NCBI GenBank assembly: GCA_048393175.1
Contig: DBFJJM010000073.1
Span: forward strand, 1-16,637
Origin: Merdicola sp048393175
Lineage (GTDB): Bacteria; Bacillota; Clostridia; TANB77; CAG-508
Direction: 5' to 3'
Length of the DNA stretch: 16,637 nucleotides
Shown in pieces: positions 1 through 7,192 of this stretch. The notes beneath the pieces are model-generated. The model was not told the DNA's origin. It saw nothing but the letters and a program-made list of their open reading frames with translations, and did no database searches. The position numbers and the translations under genes are program-made. Position 1 is the stretch's first letter. Every line of letters begins with the position of its first letter.

Positions 1-179
1 CCCAAGCATAATTCTGCTTCTATTATTTCAATACCTTTCTGTTCGCATAATCTCCTCAATATATTTCCTACATCTTTTCTTATTTTTCCGTATATTTCCA
101 TCCTTCTATACTTTGGTGCAAATACTATATGATATTTACAATTCCAAGTACTATGTGCTAAACTATTATTGTCTTTCAT
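1..179 (-). CDS. tnpA: IS200/IS605-like Y1 transposase TnpA, N-terminal part (truncated by window edge)
   Basis: The reading frame begins MKDNNSLAHSTWNCKYHIVF and continues APKYRRMEIYGKIRKDVGNI, the characteristic N-terminus of IS200-type TnpA (SLAHxxWxCKYHIVFxPKYRR). These small HUH/Y1 enzymes act as dimers and move single-stranded DNA by cutting at hairpin-marked ends through a tyrosine. The HUH histidine pair and the catalytic tyrosine would lie beyond the window edge and cannot be checked. The chosen ATG has an AAGAGG ribosome site eight bases upstream. An in-frame ATG at 228-230 would add 17 residues (starting MRVLPTAKNK) but has no ribosome site, so I consider it less likely. Family assignment is firm; activity is unknown. 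Confidence 0.85.
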   Translation of the reverse strand, partial: MKDNNSLAHSTWNCKYHIVFAPKYRRMEIYGKIRKDVGNILRRLCEQKGIEIIEAELCL

Positions 180-183
180 AGAC

Positions 184-254
184 AATGCCTCTTTTTTGAT
201 TTTATTTTTTGCGGTTGGTAATACCCTCATTTATTATATCAAAAAGGAGGCATT
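184..254 (-). promoter_or_regulatory. Leader stem-loop predicted to sequester the tnpA ribosome-binding site
   Basis: Bases 184-199 and 239-254 are 16-base inverted repeats with one mismatch, separated by 39 bases. In the minus-strand RNA the downstream arm contains the AAGAGG ribosome site of tnpA, so folding would hide it. Translational repression by such a 5' stem is known for IS200. A TATAAT-like -10 lies at 233-238 with only a poor -35. If transcription started there, the first arm would be missing, so the fold would act mainly on transcripts entering from upstream. The pairing is seen directly; the regulatory role is inferred. Confidence 0.55.
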
Positions 255-267
255 TTTGTACTCATAG

Positions 268-305
268 CTAAAAGCTTTTAGAACCCCCTGTAAAACAAGG
301 GGGTT
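268..305 (-). repeat. Left-end hairpins of the IS element
   Basis: CTAAAAGCTTTTAG at 268-281 is a perfect 14-bp palindrome. Next to it, AACCCCC (282-288) pairs with GGGGGTT (299-305), extended by TG/CA with one bulged base. The GC-rich stem stands out in a very AT-rich neighbourhood. In this family such subterminal hairpins are recognised by TnpA, and in IS200 they also block transcription coming from outside. Which of the two hairpins is the TnpA substrate is not known. Confidence 0.5.
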
Positions 306-312
306 TCGTTAC

Positions 313-352
313 ACAAAAAAATAATATAAATGCATAATACATTTATATTATT
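313..352 (-). terminator. Intrinsic terminator of the tRNA-Ser pair
   Basis: A perfect 13-bp stem (320-332 with 340-352) with a seven-base loop is followed on the minus strand by a run of seven T (313-319). It starts three bases after the CCA end of tRNA-Ser(GCU). The stem is AT-rich, so it is probably moderate in strength. Confidence 0.75.
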
Positions 353-354
353 TT

Positions 355-447
355 TGGCGGAGATTGAGGGATTTGAACCCTCGCGGCCACTTACGCAACC
401 CTAACGGTTTAGCAAACCGTCCCCTTCAACCACTTGGGTAAATCTCC
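355..447 (-). tRNA. tRNA-Ser(GCU)
   Basis: This is a 93-base tRNA with acceptor stem GGAGATT/AATCTCC, a long class II variable arm, T-arm GAGGGTTCAAATCCCTC and an encoded CCA end. The anticodon stem ACGGT/ACCGT encloses loop TTGCTAA, so the anticodon is GCT (plus-strand 411-413), reading AGC and AGU serine codons. It is the second gene of a two-tRNA unit, 14 bases after tRNA-Ser(UGA), and is followed by a terminator. Confidence 0.95.
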
Positions 448-461
448 ATTAGTTCTTTATT

Positions 462-553
<92 letters not shown>

Positions 554-586
554 ATAAATGCTACTACAAATATAGTAACATTTAAT

Positions 587-615
587 ATATTAACATTTTA
601 TGCTTTTTTTGTCAA
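587..615 (-). promoter_or_regulatory. Sigma-A promoter of the tRNA-Ser unit
   Basis: On the minus strand TTGACA (610-615) and TAATAT (587-592) are separated by 17 bases. The predicted start near 580 leaves a leader of about 27 bases before tRNA-Ser(UGA). It lies in the gap after the DUF4446 gene, so the tRNAs can be made independently of the parAB unit. Confidence 0.75.
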
Positions 616-664
616 TAGAATTATTTCCCTTTTTTCTTACTTATATGCGGAATTGAACAATTTA

Positions 665-1180
665 TTATTCCTTAATAATATTACCTAAAGAATGAATAGC
701 TTTCTCTACTGCCTGTTTTTCTTCTTCTGACATAGTATAAGTAGAATTTCCTGCCTGAACTGGTTTTGCATAAATATTAGACATTTCCCTTGAATAAATA
801 CCATTTAAAACAACACCATTATTGTCATTATCTAATAAAGCAAGGGCAAAACTCAAATCGCTTCCGGTATCTTTAAAAGCACTATATCTCACAATTCCCA
901 CTTTTTGAATACATTTGGTCATATCTTGATTGATTCTTTTACAATATTCTATAATTTCTTGATTTTTTTGTTGTACTTTTTCTGTCTTGTCCATATATTC
1001 ATTTAATGTATCACTAAGGTCTGTCCCTTTTCCTATTTTTTTCATAAAAGCTCGATAGTTTTTATTTAATTTGCTTAATTTAATAACATTAACTAAATAT
1101 AAAATAAATAATAAAATAATCATTACACTTAATAAGATAGTAAAAAGGTCTGTTTGTAAAAAACTTAACATAAAATCCAT
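665..1180 (-). CDS. DUF4446 family membrane-anchored protein
   Basis: The 171-residue protein has one N-terminal membrane segment (about residues 11-33), then a charged, probably coiled-coil stretch (about 35-95), then a compact C-terminal domain containing KVGIVRYSAFKDTGSDLSFA and LLDNDNNGVVLNGIYSRE. This pattern fits DUF4446, a family of unknown function often found beside parB in Clostridia. The gene begins 18 bases after parB with a GAAAGG-type ribosome site, so it is probably co-transcribed with parAB. A role tied to chromosome segregation or the membrane is suggested only by location. A single N-terminal helix with the bulk of the protein on one side is seen; topology and function are not known. 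Confidence 0.85.
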   Translation of the reverse strand: MDFMLSFLQTDLFTILLSVMIILLFILYLVNVIKLSKLNKNYRAFMKKIGKGTDLSDTLNEYMDKTEKVQQKNQEIIEYCKRINQDMTKCIQKVGIVRYSAFKDTGSDLSFALALLDNDNNGVVLNGIYSREMSNIYAKPVQAGNSTYTMSEEEKQAVEKAIHSLGNIIKE

Positions 1181-1198
1181 ACTTTTTCCTTTCTTTTT

Positions 1199-2050
1199 CT
1201 ATTTTTTTATTAATCCCAAAATTCTTTCTAAATCATCATTACTATTGTATTCTATTACAATTTTTCCTTTTTTTTGTCCCGCATCTAATTTTACTTTTGT
1301 TCCAAAAAAGCTTTGAAAACTACTTTCTATATCACGATAAATTGGTTCATATTTTTGAACTTTTTTACTTTTAGGCTTGTTTCTCGCTAATTTCTTTTCT
1401 GCTTCTCGTACACTATCCCCTGACTGAATAATATAGTTAGCTAATTCATATTGTTTCTCTTTATCTTGAATCGATAAAATAGATTTACAATGTCCTTCTG
1501 TTAATTTACCTTCTAAGGCTAATTCAATTACTCTTTCATCTAAATTTAATAAACGAACGCTATTGGCTATACTACTTCTAGCTTTTCCTAATTTATCTGC
1601 TACTTCTTGCTGTGTTAAGCCATATTCCTGCATTAAGTTTCGAATTCCAACAGCCTTTTCTATTGGATTTAAATCTTCTCTTTGAATATTCTCAATTAAT
1701 GCAATTTCTTTATTTAATCTTTCATCATCTTCACGAATAATAGCTGGTATTTCTGAAATTCCTGCTTTTTTACATGCTCTCCAACGACGTTCTCCTGCTA
1801 CAATTTCATAATAGTCTTGCTTTCTAGAAACAATAATTGGTTGTAATAAACCGTACTGTTTGATGGATTGTGCCAGTTCTTCTAATGTTTCTTCGTCAAA
1901 CTGTCTTCTTGGTTGATTTCGATTTGGTTCAATTTCTATTACTTTTAAATTTTGAATTTTTTCTCCTGTCTCGTCTATTTTCTCTTCTAAAATAGAATTT
2001 TCACCAAATAGGGCATCTAACCCTTTTCCTAATCCTGTTTTCTTTGCCAT
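1199..2050 (-). CDS. parB: Chromosome partitioning protein ParB (Spo0J family)
   Basis: ParB binds parS sites near the origin, loads as a CTP-dependent sliding clamp and recruits SMC. The 283-residue protein shows the expected order: a basic N-terminus MAKKTGLGKGLDALFG that in ParB proteins stimulates the ParA ATPase; the CTP-binding motif GERRWRA (86-92); the ENIQREDLNPIE motif (120-131); a helix-turn-helix (about 145-166, LTQQEVADKLGKARSSIANS); and a C-terminal dimerisation region. It begins 29 bases after parA, in the same unit. No second ParB-like gene (noc) follows rsmG, where Bacillus has one. I found no parS-like 16-mer in the window by eye, so its sites are probably elsewhere around the origin. 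Confidence 0.97.
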   Translation of the reverse strand: MAKKTGLGKGLDALFGENSILEEKIDETGEKIQNLKVIEIEPNRNQPRRQFDEETLEELAQSIKQYGLLQPIIVSRKQDYYEIVAGERRWRACKKAGISEIPAIIREDDERLNKEIALIENIQREDLNPIEKAVGIRNLMQEYGLTQQEVADKLGKARSSIANSVRLLNLDERVIELALEGKLTEGHCKSILSIQDKEKQYELANYIIQSGDSVREAEKKLARNKPKSKKVQKYEPIYRDIESSFQSFFGTKVKLDAGQKKGKIVIEYNSNDDLERILGLIKK

Positions 2051-2079
2051 AAGTAACCACCTTTTCTTGTTTTTTGTAT

Positions 2080-2868
2080 TTAAGCCATATGCTTAGCTTT
2101 TTGTTCCTCTTCATTTTTCTTTAGAAACTCTTTGGCTAATTTTTCATATGCTTTTGCACCTTTTGAGCGAGCATCATATAATGTAATTGGCATTCCATAG
2201 CTTGGTGCCTCACTTAACTTTACATTTCGTGGAATAACTGTTTTATATACGCGGTCTTGAAAATATTTTTTTACTTCTTTTACAACTTGATTCGCAAGGT
2301 TTGTCCTAATGTCATACATTGTTAAAACGGCACCTTCTATTTTTAATTCTGTATTAAGATGCTTTTTTACCAAATTAATTGTATTCATTAGTTGTCCTAA
2401 TCCTTCTAATGCAAAATATTCACATTGAACAGGTATTAAAACGCTATCCGAAGCAGTTAAAGAATTTAGAGTAATTAGTCCTAATGAAGGAGGACAATCA
2501 ATTAAAATATACTCATATTGGTCTTTTATATTGTCTAATTGGTCTCTTAATCTTTGTTCTCTAGAAATCATTGAAACAAGCTCTACTTCTGCTCCAGCTA
2601 AATTAATGTTAGACGGACACACGAACAGATTTTTGCTATTTGTCTTTACAATTCCTTTTTCTATTTCCTCTTCATTTACTAAAACATCATAAAGTGAAAT
2701 TTCTAAATCCTTATTTACTCCTAAGCCACTAGTAGCATTTCCCTGAGGGTCTGCATCAATTAATAACACCTTTTTTCCCTTTTTTGCTAACATTGCACTT
2801 AAATTTACTGAGGTTGTAGTCTTTCCTACACCACCTTTTTGATTTGCTATTGCGATAACTTTCCCCAA
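2080..2868 (-). CDS. parA: Chromosome partitioning ATPase ParA (Soj family)
   Basis: ParA is a deviant Walker ATPase that binds DNA as an ATP dimer, works with ParB, and in Bacillus (Soj) regulates DnaA. The 262-residue protein has the deviant Walker A box KGGVGKTT (11-18), Walker A' LIDADPQGN (36-44) and Walker B ILIDCPPSLG (121-130). The start codon is TTG (2866-2868), supported by the ribosome site GGGGAGG about eight bases upstream and by the fit of MGKVIAIANQKGG to the family N-terminus. No ATG gives a full domain. A rare start codon may lower translation relative to parB. Its promoter overlaps the rsmG terminator (see separate entries). Confidence 0.97.
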   Translation of the reverse strand: MGKVIAIANQKGGVGKTTTSVNLSAMLAKKGKKVLLIDADPQGNATSGLGVNKDLEISLYDVLVNEEEIEKGIVKTNSKNLFVCPSNINLAGAEVELVSMISREQRLRDQLDNIKDQYEYILIDCPPSLGLITLNSLTASDSVLIPVQCEYFALEGLGQLMNTINLVKKHLNTELKIEGAVLTMYDIRTNLANQVVKEVKKYFQDRVYKTVIPRNVKLSEAPSYGMPITLYDARSKGAKAYEKLAKEFLKKNEEEQKAKHMA

Positions 2869-2904
2869 AGTAATACCTCCCCAATCTAAAAAATCCGTAT
2901 CTTA

Positions 2905-2933
2905 ATCATATAAAAAACCTGCGAAAAAGTCAA
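2905..2933 (-). promoter_or_regulatory. Predicted sigma-A promoter of parA-parB, inside the rsmG terminator
   Basis: On the minus strand TTGACT (2928-2933) and TATGAT (2905-2910) are separated by exactly 17 bases. The -35 hexamer lies in the loop of the terminator hairpin, the spacer is the descending arm plus T-tract, and the -10 follows the T-tract. Transcription would start near 2898, giving a leader of about 30 bases that contains the parA ribosome site. Confidence 0.7.
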
Positions 2934-2950
2934 TGAATTTCGCAGGTTTT
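2912..2950 (-). terminator. Intrinsic terminator after rsmG
   Basis: A perfect 13-bp stem, AAAACCTGCGAAA (2938-2950 read on the minus strand) with TTTCGCAGGTTTT (2914-2926), has an 11-base loop and ends in a T-run. It lies 14 bases after the rsmG stop and would end the long rpmH-to-rsmG transcript. Confidence 0.85.
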
Positions 2951-2964
2951 ATTAATTTTTCTGG

Positions 2965-3687
2965 TTAAATAATCGGTTTTGTTTTTGGGGTGCCTGCCTT
3001 TCTAGGATAACACTCTTTTGTCTGTTTTTTCTTTTCTATTACCAAAATAGTCCTTTGTATGTCTGTATCTACTAGATATAATTCTTTTTTCTCTTTTATT
3101 TCACAATTTAGTACTTCAAGAGCCTTGTTTCCCTCTTCTGTTTCTTTTTCAATACTTCCTGCTTTCATACAAATTGCTTCTCCCCCTACTTTTAAAAACG
3201 GAACTAAATATTCTAAAAGCACATTTAGCGGTGCAACAGCACGGGAGACAGCAACGTCATATTGTTCTCTATGCTCTTTTGTTCTTGCTAACTCTTCTGC
3301 TCTTGCATGAATTAATTCTATCTTTTCTAACTTCAGTGTTTTAACAACCTCTTGTAGAAAAGTAATCCTTTTATTTAAAGAGTCCATTAATGTTATTGAT
3401 AGCGTTGGTTTTACTATTTTTAATGGAATTCCCGGAAACCCAGCTCCTGTTCCAACATCAATTATTCTTTGCTCTTCTTTTATCTCTTTTATTATAGTAA
3501 GACTATCGATAAAGTGTTTTAATATAATCTCTTGTGGCTCTACAATAGCCGTTAAATTCATTTTTTGATTCCACTGTAATAACACATTCATATATTGCCA
3601 AAATTGTTCTAATTGATTTTGAGTTATATTTACTTCTAGTTTTTGTACTTTTTCTTTTAATTTTTCTTTAAATTCTTTTTCTTCCAT
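2965..3687 (-). CDS. rsmG: 16S rRNA (guanine-527-N7)-methyltransferase RsmG
   Basis: RsmG (GidB) methylates N7 of G527 in 16S rRNA using S-adenosylmethionine; loss of it gives low-level streptomycin resistance in several bacteria. The 240-residue length is normal. The SAM-binding loop DVGTGAGFPG (77-86) is intact, as are NLTAI (44-48), KHFIDS (57-62), the AVSRAVAPL segment and the basic C-terminal YPRKAGTPKTKP. The ATG follows the mnmG stop with no spacing, and its ribosome site (AAAGGAAAG) lies inside the end of mnmG, so the two are probably translationally coupled. It is the last gene before a strong terminator. Confidence 0.97.
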   Translation of the reverse strand: MEEKEFKEKLKEKVQKLEVNITQNQLEQFWQYMNVLLQWNQKMNLTAIVEPQEIILKHFIDSLTIIKEIKEEQRIIDVGTGAGFPGIPLKIVKPTLSITLMDSLNKRITFLQEVVKTLKLEKIELIHARAEELARTKEHREQYDVAVSRAVAPLNVLLEYLVPFLKVGGEAICMKAGSIEKETEEGNKALEVLNCEIKEKKELYLVDTDIQRTILVIEKKKQTKECYPRKAGTPKTKPII

Positions 3688-5565
3688 CTACTTTCCTTTC
3701 TTTTTTTGTTCTAGGTAAATTAAAAGAACTGAAACATCTGCTGGTGATACCCCCGATATTCTAGAGGCCTGCCCTACTGAATTTGGTTTATATTTATTTA
3801 ATTTTTGCCTTGCTTCTAAAGAAATTCCTAGAACCGTGCTATAATCTAAGTCTTGTGGAAGAATTTTATTTTCTAGTTTTTTAAATTTTTCCACTTGGCT
3901 TTCTTGCAATTTGATATACCCTTCATATTTTATTTGAATTTCTACTTCTTCTTTTTCTTCTTGAGAAAGTCTTGGTCTTTCTAAATCTATTTTCTTTAAA
4001 TCTTGATAAGACAGCTCACTTCTTCGTAATAATTCTGCCAGCTTTATTCCTCCTAAGATAGGAGAAGACTGATGTCTTTCTAAAAATTTATTGACTTCTT
4101 CTGTTGGTTTTATCACATACTGTTTTACTCTTTGTATTTCTTTTTGAATATTTTCTCTTTTTTTACAAAACTGTTTATATCTTTTTTGAGAAATTATCCC
4201 TACTTCATAACCTATTTCAGTAAGTCTTAAATCTGCGTTATCTTGCCTTAATAAAAGGCGGTATTCCGCCCTAGAAGTCATCATTCTATATGGTTCATTT
4301 GTACTTTTTGTGATAATATCATCAATTAAAACACCAATATAACCATCTGACCTATGTAAAATAATTGGGTCTTTTTTTTGTACCTTTCTAGCGGCATTGA
4401 TTCCTGCTATAATCCCCTGTGCTGCAGCCTCTTCATATCCAGATGTTCCATTGATTTGTCCGGCAAAAAACATTCCTTCAACTTGTTTACTTTCTAAGGA
4501 TATCTTTAATTGAGATGGTTCTATACAATCATACTCAATTGCATAGGCTGGCCTTGTAAACTCTACTTTTTCTAATCCAGGAATAGAACGATACATTTGA
4601 ATTTGCACCTCTTCTGGCAAAGAAGAACTCATTCCTTGTACATACATTTCTTCTGTATCCGTTCCCATTGGTTCAATAAAAATTTGATGTCTTGGCTTAT
4701 CTGCAAAACGTACTACTTTATCTTCTATAGAAGGACAGTATCTAGGTCCTGTTCCTTTAATTTCTCCCGCATAAAGTGGAGAACGATGAAGATTATCTCG
4801 AATAATTTGATGCGTCCTTTCTGTTGTATAAGTCAAATAGCATGGCTCTTGCTTTATTTTCTTTTTTTTGTTCTCAAAAGAAAAAGGAATAATATCTTCA
4901 TCACCATTTTGAATCTCCATTTTAGAAAAATCAATTGTTTTTCTGTTTACTCTTGCTGGAGTCCCTGTTTTAAATCTTACTAATTCAATTCCTAGTTCTT
5001 TTAAACAATTCGATAACTGATTTGCCGGAAAAACACCATCTGGTCCACTCTCATATGAAACTTCCCCAATAAAAATTTTTCCTTTCAAATAAGTACCTGT
5101 TGCTAAAATTACTGCTTTTACAGGATAGACTGCACCAATATTAGTCTGTACAGAAATGACTTTATTTCCCTTTGTTTCAATCTTTACAATTTCTGCCTGT
5201 TTTAAATATAAATTGGGTTGTTTTTCTAAAGTATGTTTCATCTCTTGCTGATATTTTTTTCTATCTGCTTGTGCTCTTAAAGAATGAACAGCTGGTCCTT
5301 TAGAAGTATTTAACATTTTAGATTGAATAAATGTTTTGTCAATGTTTTTTCCCATTTCTCCCCCTAAGGCATCTATTTCTCTTACTAAATGTCCTTTTGA
5401 GGTCCCTCCAATGCTGGGATTACATGGCATATTTGCTACAGCCTCTAAGCTGATAGAAAACAGGACTGTTTTCATACCCATTCTTGATGCGGCTAACGCA
5501 GCTTCGCACCCAGCATGTCCTGCTCCAATTACTGCAATATCAAAATTTTCTGCTTGATATGTCAT
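3688..5565 (-). CDS. mnmG: tRNA uridine-34 5-carboxymethylaminomethyl modification enzyme MnmG (GidA)
   Basis: MnmG is an FAD protein that acts with MnmE to modify the wobble uridine of tRNAs reading two-codon boxes. The 625-residue length is typical. Visible features are the dinucleotide-binding GAGHAG motif (14-19), the CNPSIGGTSKGHLVREIDALGG block with one conserved cysteine (residue 48), YCPSIEDK with the second conserved cysteine, and the C-terminal helical tRNA/MnmE-binding region ending with GQASRISGVSPADVSVLLIYLE. It lies between mnmE and rsmG as in most Firmicutes. It is preceded by a 170-base A-rich leader with a tandem repeat, unusual inside this otherwise tight cluster. Confidence 0.98.
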   Translation of the reverse strand: MTYQAENFDIAVIGAGHAGCEAALAASRMGMKTVLFSISLEAVANMPCNPSIGGTSKGHLVREIDALGGEMGKNIDKTFIQSKMLNTSKGPAVHSLRAQADRKKYQQEMKHTLEKQPNLYLKQAEIVKIETKGNKVISVQTNIGAVYPVKAVILATGTYLKGKIFIGEVSYESGPDGVFPANQLSNCLKELGIELVRFKTGTPARVNRKTIDFSKMEIQNGDEDIIPFSFENKKKKIKQEPCYLTYTTERTHQIIRDNLHRSPLYAGEIKGTGPRYCPSIEDKVVRFADKPRHQIFIEPMGTDTEEMYVQGMSSSLPEEVQIQMYRSIPGLEKVEFTRPAYAIEYDCIEPSQLKISLESKQVEGMFFAGQINGTSGYEEAAAQGIIAGINAARKVQKKDPIILHRSDGYIGVLIDDIITKSTNEPYRMMTSRAEYRLLLRQDNADLRLTEIGYEVGIISQKRYKQFCKKRENIQKEIQRVKQYVIKPTEEVNKFLERHQSSPILGGIKLAELLRRSELSYQDLKKIDLERPRLSQEEKEEVEIQIKYEGYIKLQESQVEKFKKLENKILPQDLDYSTVLGISLEARQKLNKYKPNSVGQASRISGVSPADVSVLLIYLEQKKKGK

Positions 5566-5586
5566 CTTTGTTTCCCTCTTTTCGTT

Positions 5587-5628
5587 TTTTGTAACGTTTT
5601 GTTGTTATTTTGTAACGTTTCTTTGTTA
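5587..5628 (-). repeat. 21-bp tandem repeat, two copies, in the mnmG leader
   Basis: Bases 5587-5607 and 5608-5628 match at 19 of 21 positions. Each begins TTTTGTAACGTTT on the plus strand and contains the palindrome AACGTT. The unit length is two helical turns, which places both AACGTT palindromes on the same DNA face. The repeat ends about 20 bases before the mnmG start. Further upstream in the same spacer are two short adjacent hairpins (ACAGA/TCTGT and GTTCT/AGAAC). Function unknown. Confidence 0.6.
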
Positions 5629-5735
5629 TTTTTATGTTCCTCGTTCTTTATAGAACAGATTTCTCTGTTTGTTTTTTTGTTTTTTCTTTGTACACAAGTA
5701 TTTTTAAAAAAGTTTGTCTTTTTGTAAAACTCGTT

Positions 5736-7100
5736 CTATTTTCCCAGACAGAACTTAGAAAAGATTTCTTTTATCATACCTTCTGATACCGTTTCTCCAG
5801 TAATACTACCAAGCTTTTCTAATATTTCTTTTATATAAATTGCACTAAGGTCAATCGGAGTCTTTTCTTTCACACTTTGGTGTGCTTTTTTAGCACTATC
5901 TAATGCCTCTGTAATGAATTGTTTATGACGTACATTCGTAACTAAAATACCTTCTTGGGGTTGAATTTTATTAAAATGAAACATTTGCTTAATTTGCTCT
6001 GAAATTTGTTCTGTTCCTTCTTTTTGTAATGCTGAAATTTCTACTATCGGTTTTCCTATCCTTTGAATTTCTGTCCAATCTTTTATATTTTTTCCTAAAT
6101 CTCTCTTGTTTAAAATAATAATTGCATTTTTATCTTTTATTAAATCTAGAACTTCTCTATCTTGGCAGTCTATTTCTTTTGAACCATCAAACATTGCTAA
6201 AATAAGCTCTGCTTGTTTTGTCATCTGACGAGAACGTTCTATTCCGATTTGCTCTACTTTGTCTTGTGCTTTTCTAATCCCTGCTGTATCAATTATTTTA
6301 AGAGGTATTCCTTCTATATTTATTATTTCCTCTATCAAATCTCTTGTTGTACCTTCATATTCCGTAACAATTGCTCTATCTTCTTTTAAAATAGCATTTA
6401 ACAAAGAAGATTTTCCTACATTTGGTTTTCCAATAATAGCTACTTTAATTCCTTCTTTTATTAGTTTACCACTATCAAAAGACTCCCTTAATTTTTCTAG
6501 TTTCTCTATTATCTGTTCTAGCATAATACTTGCCTTTTTGCTACTTACTTCCTCTATATCATATTCTGGATAATCAATCGATGCTTCTATATCTACTAAA
6601 AGATTCATTGCGTGGTTACGAATGATACGAATTTCCTCTGATAAAGCTCCTTGTAGCTGTTGCATCGCCGCTTGAGACTCTTTTTCTGTCTTACTATGAA
6701 TAATATCAATAACAGATTCTGCCTGAGAAAGGTCTATTCTTCCATTCAAGAAGGCTCTTTTTGTAAATTCTCCAGGCTGTGCTAATTGAGCTCCATTTTC
6801 CAAGCATAATTCTAATATTTTTCGCATTATAACAGAGCCCCCATGAGAATTAATTTCGCACATATTTTCTGTAGTATAACTATGTGGTTCAAGAAAAAAC
6901 GAAACTAACACTTCATCAATTATCTTCTCTGTTTTTGGGTCTTTTATTTTCCCATATTTTAAGGTATATCCTTTTTCTTCCCCTTGTTTCTTCGATACAA
7001 AAATTTTCTTTAAGATAGAAAAACTCTCTTTTCCGCTCATTCGGATAATGCCAATCCCACCTATTCCTGGTGCTGTAGAGATGGCAACAATGGTACTCAT
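5736..7100 (-). CDS. mnmE: tRNA modification GTPase MnmE (TrmE)
   Basis: MnmE is the GTPase partner of MnmG in forming the 5-substituted wobble uridine, with a 5-formyl-tetrahydrofolate-binding N-terminal domain. The 454-residue protein is full length. It starts STIVAISTAPGIGGIGIIRM, the N-domain signature; GTPase motifs are G1 GKPNVGKS (224-231), G2 GTTRD (250-254), G3 DTAG (271-274) and G4 NKRD (331-334); it ends with the conserved CLGK whose cysteine (451) is characteristic of the family. The ATG has a strong AAGGAGG site seven bases upstream. A long imperfect hairpin occupies the 92 bases between jag and this gene. Confidence 0.98.
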   Translation of the reverse strand: MSTIVAISTAPGIGGIGIIRMSGKESFSILKKIFVSKKQGEEKGYTLKYGKIKDPKTEKIIDEVLVSFFLEPHSYTTENMCEINSHGGSVIMRKILELCLENGAQLAQPGEFTKRAFLNGRIDLSQAESVIDIIHSKTEKESQAAMQQLQGALSEEIRIIRNHAMNLLVDIEASIDYPEYDIEEVSSKKASIMLEQIIEKLEKLRESFDSGKLIKEGIKVAIIGKPNVGKSSLLNAILKEDRAIVTEYEGTTRDLIEEIINIEGIPLKIIDTAGIRKAQDKVEQIGIERSRQMTKQAELILAMFDGSKEIDCQDREVLDLIKDKNAIIILNKRDLGKNIKDWTEIQRIGKPIVEISALQKEGTEQISEQIKQMFHFNKIQPQEGILVTNVRHKQFITEALDSAKKAHQSVKEKTPIDLSAIYIKEILEKLGSITGETVSEGMIKEIFSKFCLGK

Positions 7101-7119
7101 ATGTTCCTCCTTTACTTAA

Positions 7120-7184
7120 AGAAGTCAAAGTTTAGAAAATTATTTTAAGAATTACCTTAAATATTTTCCAGAACTTTGACTTCT
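7120..7184 (-). repeat. Long imperfect hairpin between jag and mnmE
   Basis: AGAAGTCAAAGTT (7120-7132) and AACTTTGACTTCT (7172-7184) form a perfect 13-bp inverted repeat. The inner arms also pair imperfectly (AGAAAAT with ATTTTCC-like sequence), so most of the 65 bases can fold into one stem. No clear T-tract follows on the minus strand, so it is not a standard terminator. It ends just upstream of the mnmE ribosome site. It could be an RNA processing or stability element, a weak attenuator or an old MITE remnant; the sequence alone does not decide. Confidence 0.6.
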
Positions 7185-7192
7185 GTACTTTT

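Larger units (their letters stand above)
1..310 (-). mobile_element. Left end of an IS200/IS605-family insertion sequence (runs off the window)
   Basis: The segment holds the first 59 codons of a Y1 transposase gene plus about 130 bases of non-coding left end. The left end carries a GC-rich hairpin (282-305) and a 14-bp palindrome (268-281), as expected for IS200/IS605 elements, which have subterminal hairpins rather than terminal inverted repeats. The outer boundary is inferred to lie near 305-312, directly after the T-tract of the tRNA terminator, but the exact cleavage tetranucleotide cannot be fixed without an empty site. The right end is outside the window, so I cannot say whether the element is intact or also carries tnpB. 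Confidence 0.75.

Noticed and set aside
4597..4983. Plus-strand open frame of 128 codons inside mnmG
   Set aside because: It is antisense to conserved mnmG coding sequence, has no ribosome site, and its aromatic-rich composition is typical of a shadow frame.
5515..5727. Plus-strand open frame of 70 codons at the mnmG start and leader
   Set aside because: Its Phe/Leu/Cys-rich product comes from the T-rich complement of the mnmG leader and overlaps the start of mnmG.
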